NCBI GenBank assembly: GCA_002336085.1
Contig: DDEH01000110.1
Location: 1-26,041, forward strand
DNA from: Flavobacteriales bacterium UBA1959
Lineage (GTDB): Bacteria; Bacteroidota; Bacteroidia; Flavobacteriales_D; Sanyastnellaceae
DNA length: 26,041 nucleotides
Direction of reading: 5' to 3'
Of the stretch, positions 13,695 to 21,523 are shown piece after piece; position 1 is the stretch's first letter, and each line of letters opens with the position of its first letter. The notes beneath the pieces were generated by a model. The model saw nothing but the letters and a program-made list of their open reading frames with translations, made no database searches and had not been told where the DNA came from. The position numbers and the translations under genes were made by a program.

Positions 13695-16600
13695 TGAGAA
13701 ATAATCTTCACTTTAGCCTGTGGGCTCTAATGCCGCTCTTTTTCGCAACTTCCTTGCTCGGACAAGATGTGCAATCACTCATTGAAGAGATGAATGTGAG
13801 GCACATTGGTCCTGGTGCGATGAGTGGTCGAGTGACCACCATTGATGTGCAGCGCGATCGTCCGGAAGTCATCTACATTGGTACCGCAAGCGGTGGACTT
13901 TGGCGCAGCGAGTCAGCAGGTGTGGAGTGGGAAGCATTGTTTGATGATCAGGAAACCCAAAGTATAGGAGCTTTGGCAATCGCCCCTTCAAATCCAGACG
14001 TTATTTGGGTAGGTACCGGAGAGGGCAATCCGAGAAATTCTCATTCGAGCGGTCGTGGCGTTTACCGGAGCATCGATGGTGGAAACACGTGGGAATTGAT
14101 GGGCTTGGAGGGAACGAAGAACATTCACAAAATCATCATTCATCCGGAAGATCACCAGACGGTTTGGATTGGAGCCATTGGCACCGCTTGGGGGGACAAC
14201 CCTGAACGAGGTGTTTACAAAACTACTGACGGTGGCAAAACGTGGGATCATCAGTTGTACGTGGATGAGCGCACTGGAGTCGCGGATATGATCATTGATC
14301 CGTCCAACCCTGATAAGTTATTGGTGGCTATGTGGTCGCATCGACGTGAACCTTGGTTCTTTACCAGTGGCGGAGAGGGAAGTGGGCTTTATGTGACGCA
14401 CAACGGGGGAGATGATTGGAATCAATACACCGAGGATGACGGCCTTCCTAGTGGCGAATTGGGCCGCATGGGATTGACCATTAGTCCGGCCAACCCTGAT
14501 GTTATTTATGCATTGATTGAGTCGAATTCTACCGCGTTGTATCACAGTACAGATGGAGGCATAAGTTGGTCAATGATCCAAGGTGATCAGGTCGGAAATC
14601 GCCCGTTTTATTACGCGGATATCTATGCGGATCCTTCGAACGAGCGCCGATTGTTCAACCTCTATTCCATGGTAGACATGAGTGAAGATGGCGGTCGAAC
14701 ATTTCGCACAATTTTGCCTTACAGCGGTGTGCATCCTGATCACCATGCATTTTATATTCACCCAGACGACCCCAATTATCTCATTGATGGCAACGACGGC
14801 GGATTAAACATCAGCAGGGATGGCGGAAAAACATGGTCATTCATTAATAATTTACCGCTGGGCCAGTTCTATCACATTTCCGTAGATATGGCTGTTCCGT
14901 ATCGGATTTATGGTGGGATGCAGGACAATGGCTCTTGGGTTGGTCCGAGTGAGGCTTGGCATTCAGGCGGAATCCGAAATAGCGACTGGCAAGAAATACT
15001 TTTCGGTGATGGCTTTGATGTGCTACCCGCCACAAATGATTTGAATACGGCTTATGCCATGTACCAAGGTGGGTCACTATCACGAGTCAATCTTATCACT
15101 GGAGACCAGACGGGAGTGCAGCCGGTTCAGCCTGATTCGGTGGCTTTGCGGTATGCCTGGAATGCGGCTGTAGCGGCAGATCCGTTTGCCTCTGATGGCT
15201 TGTATTTCGGTTCGCAATTCGTTCATTATAGCGCTGACAAGGGCAATAGCTGGAGGACAATTAGCCCAGACCTGACCACGAATGACCCGGAAAAACAAAA
15301 GCAAGCTGAGTCAGGCGGACTTACAATTGATGCCACTCAAGCGGAAAACCATTGCACTATTTTGTGCATCGCCCCGAATCCGCTGCGTGAAGGCGAACTA
15401 TGGGTTGGAACGGACGACGGTCGTTTGCAGCACACCACGGACGGCGGCAAAACATGGGTAGATCATGCGCTGAATATTAAGCGATTCCCGGTGGGAGCCT
15501 GGATTCCTCAAATACACGTGAGTTCACATCAGCCGAACGAGGTATATGTAGTGGTCAATGATTACCGGAGGAACAATTGGCAGCCATACCTCTACCGTAC
15601 CAATGATGGCGGCGAATCATGGGTACGTTTGGTTATGGACGGTGGAGAGATTTCGGGACACGCCTTGAGCGTCGTGCAGGACCCTGTTGCTCCGTCGCTT
15701 TTGTTTTTGGGAACGGAGGAAGGCTTGTTTGTGAGTTTTGATCGAGGCACCAATTGGAAGCGTTGGACCCATGAAATTCCATCGGTTCCCGTGCGTGACA
15801 TGGTCATTCATCCGCGTGACGGAGATTTGATTCTGGGTACGTTTGGCCGTGCGGCGTATGTGATCGATGATTTGGCACCGCTTCGAGCCCTGGCCTCGGA
15901 GGGCAATGCCATGCTAGACCAAACCCTTGGTGTATTTGATGTAGCGGAGGCCTATCAAGCCAATTACCGTCGCCCATTGGGGGCGAGGTTTGCGGCAGAC
16001 CATCAATGGCAAGGAGAAAATCGTAGGGGAGGAACGCGTGTTCAATACTATGTGCATCCCGATTCCGCAGAAACCTATGGTTCGGATGGATTGCTTTGGG
16101 CTGTACTCGACGCTCAGGGGGACACGATCCGCAACGGTGGAATGGATGCTGAGGCAGGTTTGCAGGACATGTGGTGGAGATTTGATGCCAACGGCATGGA
16201 ATGGCCGGGACGAGAGATCCAGAAAAAGCAGCAGTTTCCGTCTGGCGGAGGCCCAGAAGTGTTGCCTGGTGAATACAGGATTTCCATGAACATGGGTGAC
16301 CATGAGGCTTCTGCTTTATTTGAAATCAAGCCCGATCCTCGTGTGCCATTTAATGCATCAGCGCACCAGCAACGATCAATGCACCGTCTCATGGTCATTA
16401 GGGAGGTGGAACCGATTGTCGAAGCAATGGATCAAATTCAGCGGGCGTTGGCGACCATGAAAGTGGTCAAAGAGGAAATGAAGTGGTTGCCTGATTCATT
16501 GAAGGAAGAAGCAATCACCTTGACAGATTCGTTGAATACAGCTCTTTTAAACACGGAGGAGATGTACATGGAGCCTCGAGACGCAAAGGGCATAGGCAGC

Positions 16601-16834
16601 GTTACCGAGCGGCTGAGTTCAGTAATGTGGAATGCATTTTCTATCAACGGAGGTGACATGGCGCCTGGCGGTAACGCAATTCGAGCATTGGAAAGATTGC
16701 AACAAAATGGATCTGAATTTTGCGCGGAAGTGGAAGCGGTGATGTCCGGTCTTTGGGAGGAATGGCTCGCGGCCGTTGAGGCGGTAGACCGATCACCTAG
16801 AAAGCTATTTGATGCCTCCGGTGATCAAGAGTGA
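13694..16834 (+). CDS. Large secreted sortilin/VPS10-type BNR-repeat protein
   Basis: The 1046-residue protein has a signal peptide (ending near SLLGQ, residue 24) and a long beta-propeller region starting RHIGPGAMSGRVTTIDV. I count at least ten Asp-box (BNR) repeats of the form SxDxGxTW, among them SIDGGNTW (126-133), TTDGGKTW (177-184), STDGGISW, SRDGGKTW, TNDGGESW and SFDRGTNW. After the propellers (to about 745) come a linker, a small beta domain, and a helical charged C-terminal part (about 890-1046). There is no T9SS sorting domain and no lipobox, so it is probably periplasmic or exported by another route. Automated annotation often names this family glycosyl hydrolase, but sialidase-like activity is unproven. 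GTG at 13691 is an alternative start; the ATG at 13694 makes the usual TGATG junction. Confidence 0.9.
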   Translation: MRNNLHFSLWALMPLFFATSLLGQDVQSLIEEMNVRHIGPGAMSGRVTTIDVQRDRPEVIYIGTASGGLWRSESAGVEWEALFDDQETQSIGALAIAPSNPDVIWVGTGEGNPRNSHSSGRGVYRSIDGGNTWELMGLEGTKNIHKIIIHPEDHQTVWIGAIGTAWGDNPERGVYKTTDGGKTWDHQLYVDERTGVADMIIDPSNPDKLLVAMWSHRREPWFFTSGGEGSGLYVTHNGGDDWNQYTEDDGLPSGELGRMGLTISPANPDVIYALIESNSTALYHSTDGGISWSMIQGDQVGNRPFYYADIYADPSNERRLFNLYSMVDMSEDGGRTFRTILPYSGVHPDHHAFYIHPDDPNYLIDGNDGGLNISRDGGKTWSFINNLPLGQFYHISVDMAVPYRIYGGMQDNGSWVGPSEAWHSGGIRNSDWQEILFGDGFDVLPATNDLNTAYAMYQGGSLSRVNLITGDQTGVQPVQPDSVALRYAWNAAVAADPFASDGLYFGSQFVHYSADKGNSWRTISPDLTTNDPEKQKQAESGGLTIDATQAENHCTILCIAPNPLREGELWVGTDDGRLQHTTDGGKTWVDHALNIKRFPVGAWIPQIHVSSHQPNEVYVVVNDYRRNNWQPYLYRTNDGGESWVRLVMDGGEISGHALSVVQDPVAPSLLFLGTEEGLFVSFDRGTNWKRWTHEIPSVPVRDMVIHPRDGDLILGTFGRAAYVIDDLAPLRALASEGNAMLDQTLGVFDVAEAYQANYRRPLGARFAADHQWQGENRRGGTRVQYYVHPDSAETYGSDGLLWAVLDAQGDTIRNGGMDAEAGLQDMWWRFDANGMEWPGREIQKKQQFPSGGGPEVLPGEYRISMNMGDHEASALFEIKPDPRVPFNASAHQQRSMHRLMVIREVEPIVEAMDQIQRALATMKVVKEEMKWLPDSLKEEAITLTDSLNTALLNTEEMYMEPRDAKGIGSVTERLSSVMWNAFSINGGDMAPGGNAIRALERLQQNGSEFCAEVEAVMSGLWEEWLAAVEAVDRSPRKLFDASGDQE

Positions 16835-16855
16835 TTGAATAAGCGGCTTTGAACA

Positions 16856-17488
16856 CTATCCAAATGACAGCGTGACCATCCACTGAATGGCCATATTCAT
16901 CATAAAATTGTTCCAACGCTGAACCGGCTGCTCAGGCTCTGAACTGATGGGAATAAGGCTCTGCGAAAGCCGAACCTCGGCTGAAATTAAGGGGCTGAAT
17001 TTCCAACCTGCTGCGGCAATTGCTCCAAAATCGATGGTGCGCAACTCGAGGTAAGTGAGATCAGTGAATCCATTCCCGTAAAAATCTTCTTCACCACGCA
17101 TGAGTATGCTCGGCTGAATGCCAGCTCCAATCCACCATTCCTGTGAGTCCCATGTCCGCATGAGTGGCAAGTCGATATAGGTAAACCGATAGCTCCAAGA
17201 AGTGTAATCTCCATTTTTTGGATTGGGCACCTTGCGGCTTCCTTTTTGTGTAAGCAATATCCCAAATTGGATGCCGCTACTGGCTTTGCGCCGCATGTCG
17301 ATGCTTGCTCCTGTTGTATATCCGAATTTATTAAATCCTGATATCTGGTCGCCGTGTACTTGAGAAATAGAAATTCCGCCGCTGAGGCGTGCAGTGAAAC
17401 TTAATGGATTTTCTTGCGCTTCTGCGCTCAGCAGAGAAGTGCACAGAGACAGCAAGAGCAAATGGCGAATGGAAAATTTGCCTTCCAT
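16856..17488 (-). CDS. PorT-family outer-membrane beta-barrel protein
   Basis: The 210-residue protein has a signal peptide (IRHLLLLSLCTSLLSAEAQ) followed by alternating hydrophobic/polar strands and an aromatic C-terminus (MVTLSFG) typical of an eight-strand barrel. The segments LSGGISISQVHGDQISGFNKFGYTTGA, LLTQKGSRK and TYIDLPLMR match the pattern of the PorT/outer-membrane beta-barrel family (PF13568-type). It probably sits in the outer membrane. Its ATG is one base after the stop of the Omp28-like gene, so it is the last gene of that operon. Which substrate or partner it serves is unknown; a structural partner for the lipoprotein encoded just upstream is a guess. Confidence 0.82.
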   Translation of the reverse strand: MEGKFSIRHLLLLSLCTSLLSAEAQENPLSFTARLSGGISISQVHGDQISGFNKFGYTTGASIDMRRKASSGIQFGILLTQKGSRKVPNPKNGDYTSWSYRFTYIDLPLMRTWDSQEWWIGAGIQPSILMRGEEDFYGNGFTDLTYLELRTIDFGAIAAAGWKFSPLISAEVRLSQSLIPISSEPEQPVQRWNNFMMNMAIQWMVTLSFG

Positions 17489-17489
17489 G

Positions 17490-18374
17490 TTAATCGCCAG
17501 GGTGAATCTCTACTGAATTGAGAATGTAGCCATCCCCGTCGGTGACAACGGCGATAATGGTGGAATTGTCCAATATCCAAGAGGAATCCCACTTCAAAGT
17601 CACTGATTGCATTGCCTCATCTCCATCTTCAGCACCTGCCGAGGCAATTCCAAACCCAAGCCCTAATGCCCCATGCACTGAACCGCGAAGGGCATGATTG
17701 AATTCATAATCCGGCACTACGGCTGGATCCGTTGCATAGTCGAGCTGGTAGTCAATGATGTCAGATTCTAAGATCAACCAAGCGATTTGAATAGGTCCGT
17801 CTACAGCGCTATAAAAAGTGCCATGCACATGCATGTTGAGATGACCATTGGATGGCTCCCACGAGTATTGAGCTTGAAGTCCTATGCTCGGCGACTGAGC
17901 CAACTGTTCTGCGACTTTTTCACCCCATTGTGTCGGAGCCCAGAAAGCTCCGGTTCCATTGACTCTATTCACCCTCCCCAATGGATTTGCCTGAAAATCG
18001 AGTTGATCCCAGAATACATCTCCTTCCGCAGTGGTCCAATCCGTATCGAAGTGGTTATCATCGGTGTTCGCTAAATCTCCTGCATGCACGGCCATTACAG
18101 ATACTAGGCCACTGTGCATCGCTGCAAGTTCTTCAGCAATGATTGCTGCCGCGGGGCAATTGCCACATTGGTGGGCGGTAAAATCTTCCACCAATACCCG
18201 CTGTTGAGCAGAACCTGCAGGCAACGCATCAAATTCAGGTGCTGCACCGTACAAGGACTCTAAGTAATTCGTTGTTACGGGTATGACAGGCTCGTCAATT
18301 ACATCACAGGCGTTAAGCATGGTGATGCCGGTTAAAAGGCAAAACTTGAGTGTGTATGCTGAGACTTTGCTCAT
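17490..18374 (-). CDS. Omp28-like lipoprotein with thioredoxin fold (CGNC)
   Basis: The 294-residue protein has a hydrophobic N-terminus ending MLNAC (Cys23), a likely though imperfect lipobox. From about residue 58 the sequence QRVLVEDFTAHQCGNCPAAA carries a CxxC pair (Cys70, Cys73) at the thioredoxin active-site position, followed by VSVMAVHAGDLA. The C-terminal half (about 160-294) is a beta domain. This is the layout of Omp28-related outer-membrane proteins of Bacteroidota. It should be a lipid-anchored redox or binding protein on the outer membrane. It lacks a T9SS sorting domain. The start overlaps the stop of the upstream TlpA-T9SS gene by 4 nt, and the PorT-family gene follows after one base. 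Confidence 0.82.
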   Translation of the reverse strand: MSKVSAYTLKFCLLTGITMLNACDVIDEPVIPVTTNYLESLYGAAPEFDALPAGSAQQRVLVEDFTAHQCGNCPAAAIIAEELAAMHSGLVSVMAVHAGDLANTDDNHFDTDWTTAEGDVFWDQLDFQANPLGRVNRVNGTGAFWAPTQWGEKVAEQLAQSPSIGLQAQYSWEPSNGHLNMHVHGTFYSAVDGPIQIAWLILESDIIDYQLDYATDPAVVPDYEFNHALRGSVHGALGLGFGIASAGAEDGDEAMQSVTLKWDSSWILDNSTIIAVVTDGDGYILNSVEIHPGD

Positions 18375-19825
18375 GACTTGATCAAGCGCTGTGATTGAAT
18401 TCCGTTTGAATCATGTACGGAAATGATGTAGAGCCCTGATTCAAGTTTGCCAATGGGCAAATTGAGCGTTCCGCTCTGACTTGGCTGGATCCACGTTCGA
18501 ATCAAAGCTCCTGTTGAGCTGTGCAATTCAATTCGCGTCTCTTGACCTGTGAGTCCCGAGATCTGAACTTCGTTTTCTTGATTCAAGGGGTTTGGGAAAA
18601 TGGCAATTGGCGCAATGCCAAAGCTCTCGCCAATGCTCATGTTTACTTCGTTTACAGAAAAGCCTTTGTTCAATTGATCCCAGTTTCCATTGTTATTCAA
18701 GCTGAAGATATTATTGGTCTGGAAGCCACCTTCATTGTAAGTACTGAAAGAACAGGAAAGGTCACCGCCATTGCCTGTCAAGTCGAAAAGGTTGAATGTG
18801 AAACATCCAAGGGCTTCGAGGTTCACCCACCAATTGTAATCCGTGTTGCTCTCGGACATATCGCCAAAAGCGGTTCCTGCGACCTCTTCTCCTGACAGAT
18901 CGGAAATGGACCAGCGGTTATCACCTGGCATATTATCTGTGGTGATTTGCACGCGCAAGAGAGAAGTGGCAGTTTCTTGGCTCAAGTTCATGGTTGCAGT
19001 CACGCTGTTATTCCCATCATACCCATCTTCCGATGTGACTTCAATGCTGAACATTGAAGTAGTGGGAAATATTGCGTCACCCAAATTCACATTCTCCATT
19101 TCATAGGTATCTAGATAGCCCGTCCATTCGTAGGTCAGAAGTTCAGTCCCGAATAGAGTTGTGGCCTCAAGGGTGCATGAAGTCAAGGGCTCTGTCCCAT
19201 TGTTGATGAGTGTCACGCCTAATTCCGTTGGGGTGTTAGGGCAAGATCTTACGGAGCCGATGTAATCTACTAGTCCAACATCTAAGGGCAATGAAGCAGG
19301 CGCGCATTCAATGGATTGGACATAAGCGGCATGCGAGTCAAATGAAGCCTGGCCTGTCTGCTTGAGCAATCGATTCGGACATACGGTCATGATTGTAGGG
19401 TAAAAGGCACATTCATATGCATTGAAGACGCTGCCGCCATTGTCCGCGATGGGGTAATCTACGCCTTCAGTCCAGTCGCCCCAGGTATTCGTTCCAGTAC
19501 CGTGCAAATCGTCATCCGTTGTATTGTTATCTGATTCGATGAAAAGAATTCTCAACTCGTTTGACCCATCAGGTCCATGGGCTGCATACAATTCCTCGAA
19601 TACACCACTTGTGTGATAATTCCAGCAAGGACCGCACCAAGTAGCTGAAAAGTCAATGATCACGCTGTAGCCTGAATCAAGATAGCTGTAAAGATTGTGG
19701 TCCTCACCTTCAATATCTGTGATGGTGAAGTCTGGAGCAACAGAGCCATCAGGCAATTGAGCGAAGCCAATTTGTACCGCAGAGAAAACAAAAGCAATCG
19801 CGAGGAGAATAGAGTTCAATTTCAT
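18371..19825 (-). CDS. Secreted TlpA-like thioredoxin-domain protein with T9SS sorting domain, copy 1
   Basis: The 484-residue protein has a signal peptide ending GFAQ (residue 23), then a TlpA/thioredoxin domain (APDFTITDIEGEDHNLYSYL, ATWCGPCWNYH with Cys64 and Cys67). A mid-region (about 190-395) of beta domains follows, with pairs of cysteines. The C-terminal 78 residues (IFPNPLNQENEVQ to the end RLIKS) are a T9SS type A sorting domain. It is a paralogue of the gene upstream at 19950-21425: same order of domains and long shared segments (ATWCGPCWNYHT, VFEELY, YGPDG versus HGPDG). The frame runs up to 19867, but MKLNSILLAIAFVFSAV from the ATG at 19825 gives the proper signal peptide. Likely a cell-surface thiol-disulfide protein; substrate unknown. 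Confidence 0.88.
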   Translation of the reverse strand: MKLNSILLAIAFVFSAVQIGFAQLPDGSVAPDFTITDIEGEDHNLYSYLDSGYSVIIDFSATWCGPCWNYHTSGVFEELYAAHGPDGSNELRILFIESDNNTTDDDLHGTGTNTWGDWTEGVDYPIADNGGSVFNAYECAFYPTIMTVCPNRLLKQTGQASFDSHAAYVQSIECAPASLPLDVGLVDYIGSVRSCPNTPTELGVTLINNGTEPLTSCTLEATTLFGTELLTYEWTGYLDTYEMENVNLGDAIFPTTSMFSIEVTSEDGYDGNNSVTATMNLSQETATSLLRVQITTDNMPGDNRWSISDLSGEEVAGTAFGDMSESNTDYNWWVNLEALGCFTFNLFDLTGNGGDLSCSFSTYNEGGFQTNNIFSLNNNGNWDQLNKGFSVNEVNMSIGESFGIAPIAIFPNPLNQENEVQISGLTGQETRIELHSSTGALIRTWIQPSQSGTLNLPIGKLESGLYIISVHDSNGIQSQRLIKS

Positions 19826-19875
19826 GGGATGAATTTGTTGTGCAGTTTCGGAAAGGTGAAGATGCACTTTTTTTA

Positions 19876-19913
19876 ACGAAAAATCCGCATCACCAGAGAG
19901 GCGATGCGGATTT
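19876..19913 (-). terminator. Terminator of the second TlpA-T9SS gene
   Basis: An 11-base perfect inverted repeat, AAATCCGCATC (19881-19891) and GATGCGGATTT (19903-19913), encloses an 11-base loop. On the minus strand the 3' arm runs into a T-run (plus-strand A's at 19876-19883), as needed to stop transcription from the 19950-21425 gene. A smaller hairpin, AACCTCA/TGAGGTT (19925-19941), precedes it just after the stop. Confidence 0.85.
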
Positions 19914-19949
19914 CTATATGACTCAACCTCACAATGAGGTTCAATTATT

Positions 19950-21425
19950 TCACTTCAAAGTTGCTCGCATGGTCGTAGTCTCGCCACCTGCTGTCAAGTG
20001 AATCAAGTATACACCAGCAGATACGCCGTTGAAATCGATTACATGGTTGTACTCACCTGCTGCGAGTGTACCCAAATTGTCATTGATGAGTTGCTCACCG
20101 ACCAAGTTGTAAACTACGATGGACGCTGCACCTGACTGAATAGTACTAAACTGCAAGTTCGTTTGCCCTACAAAAGGGTTAGGGAATACACGCGTCACCT
20201 GGTTCAATGATTGCTCTTCTATGCTAACATTCACGCTTGTCACGGACATGCCTGCTGAGACAGATTCGAAATCATACGATCCATCATAATCAAAGATTGT
20301 AGAGATGAAAGTGAGATCATCATTGTAGGTCTTCACCGTGCAAGAACCAGCAATCGATCCCCACTGCTCGCCTGCGAGGCCATCACCGTAAGCATCGTTC
20401 ATGGTAAAGGTGTAACAGCCCGTCTCAGGGACGCTTACCCACCACACAATTACGTCACCTTCGGCACCGCTGACTTCTCCTTCTTCAACACTTTCAATCA
20501 CATTGCCCCCATCGTCTGAAATGTTCCAGCTTATTTCTGCTGGCCAGTTGTCCGTCATGATTTCAACTTTGATCAGTGATGTGCCTTCTGTCGCCAACTC
20601 GACGGCTCCTGTTGAGCTATTGTTTACGTCATTGTCATCGCCTGAAGTAATCTCGATCGTGAAATCGGTGCTTGCATCGAAAGACGCGGAACCGAGATCG
20701 ACGTTGGCGATGCCATACGTATCCAAGTTACCAGACCAATCATAGGAAAGCAATTCCGTGCCTCCCTCCATTACTGCGATTGTGCAATATTGCAAATTAG
20801 ACACGCCTAAATTCATCATTTCAACGCTTAGGTTCACCGGCTCACCAGGGCAAGCTGTTGTGCCTCCTGTGTAACTTAACAAAGCAGGATCATTTGGCAA
20901 TGACGCAGCAGCGCAGTCATTTGCTTGAAAGATTGCAGCATGTCCTGCAACATCTACTTGACCTGACTCAGTAACGATGCGATTTGGGCAAACCGTGTAA
21001 ATTGTCGGGTAGTATGCTCCCGCGTAATCATCGAAAATTGATCCGCCGTCATCAATAATTGGGAAGCTCGTGCCAGTGACCCAATCACCTTGAGTGGCTG
21101 TGCCTGTTCCGTTCAAATCTGCTTCAGTGGTGGTGTCATCCGCTTCAATCCAAAAAATTCGCAACTCGTCAGTGCCATCAGGCCCATAGGTCTCATATAA
21201 TTCCTCGAAGACACCATTCGTGTGATAGTTCCAACACGGCCCGCACCAAGTGGCTGAAAAGTCTATAATTACTTTTTTGCCTTCATCTAAAAGGTCATAC
21301 AAATTATGCTCGACACCATCAATGTCAGTGGCAGTAAAGTCTGGCGCAATGCTGCCATTTGGCAATTGAGCGAAAGTTGCAGTTCCAATTAGGAGACATG
21401 CGAAGAGAGAGTAGATATGTTTCAT
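19950..21425 (-). CDS. Secreted TlpA-like thioredoxin-domain protein with T9SS sorting domain, copy 2
   Basis: The 491-residue protein starts with a signal peptide (MKHIYSLFACLLIGTATFAQ), then a TlpA-like domain (APDFTATDIDGVEHNLYDLL, ATWCGPCWNYH with Cys61 and Cys64), beta domains in the middle, a segment ETGCYTFTMNDAYGDGLAG resembling domains common in secreted Bacteroidota proteins, and a T9SS type A sorting domain (about 416-491, VFPNPFVGQTNLQFS to TTTMRATLK). It and the 18371-19825 gene form a tandem duplication. It has its own promoter box (TAGATTTG, 21464-21471) and its own terminator, so it is likely transcribed alone. The predicted site of action is the cell surface; its redox substrate is unknown. 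Confidence 0.9.
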   Translation of the reverse strand: MKHIYSLFACLLIGTATFAQLPNGSIAPDFTATDIDGVEHNLYDLLDEGKKVIIDFSATWCGPCWNYHTNGVFEELYETYGPDGTDELRIFWIEADDTTTEADLNGTGTATQGDWVTGTSFPIIDDGGSIFDDYAGAYYPTIYTVCPNRIVTESGQVDVAGHAAIFQANDCAAASLPNDPALLSYTGGTTACPGEPVNLSVEMMNLGVSNLQYCTIAVMEGGTELLSYDWSGNLDTYGIANVDLGSASFDASTDFTIEITSGDDNDVNNSSTGAVELATEGTSLIKVEIMTDNWPAEISWNISDDGGNVIESVEEGEVSGAEGDVIVWWVSVPETGCYTFTMNDAYGDGLAGEQWGSIAGSCTVKTYNDDLTFISTIFDYDGSYDFESVSAGMSVTSVNVSIEEQSLNQVTRVFPNPFVGQTNLQFSTIQSGAASIVVYNLVGEQLINDNLGTLAAGEYNHVIDFNGVSAGVYLIHLTAGGETTTMRATLK

Positions 21426-21463
21426 ATTCGGCGGTTGTATCGTTGGATAACATCAGTACAGTT

Positions 21464-21471
21464 CAAATCTA
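21464..21471 (-). promoter_or_regulatory. -7 promoter box of the second TlpA-T9SS gene
   Basis: On the minus strand this is TAGATTTG, an exact TAnnTTTG match, 38 nt before the ATG at 21425. The 98-base gap to the DUF6029 gene (21426-21523) is AT-rich and contains nothing else that I recognise. No clear -33 TTG is seen. Confidence 0.55.
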
Positions 21472-21523
21472 TTATAAAAAAGAGGTATATGTGTCATAAT
21501 TGTTACAAAAAATACCGAAGACG

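Noticed and set aside
13694..16834. Regular repeats in the BNR protein as a DNA tandem repeat
   Set aside because: The repetition is at protein level (Asp boxes at irregular spacing, divergent codons), not a nucleotide repeat.
18371..21425. Mobile element or recent transfer behind the two TlpA-T9SS copies
   Set aside because: No inverted terminal repeats, transposase or target duplications are seen, and the copies are well diverged; simple tandem duplication explains them.
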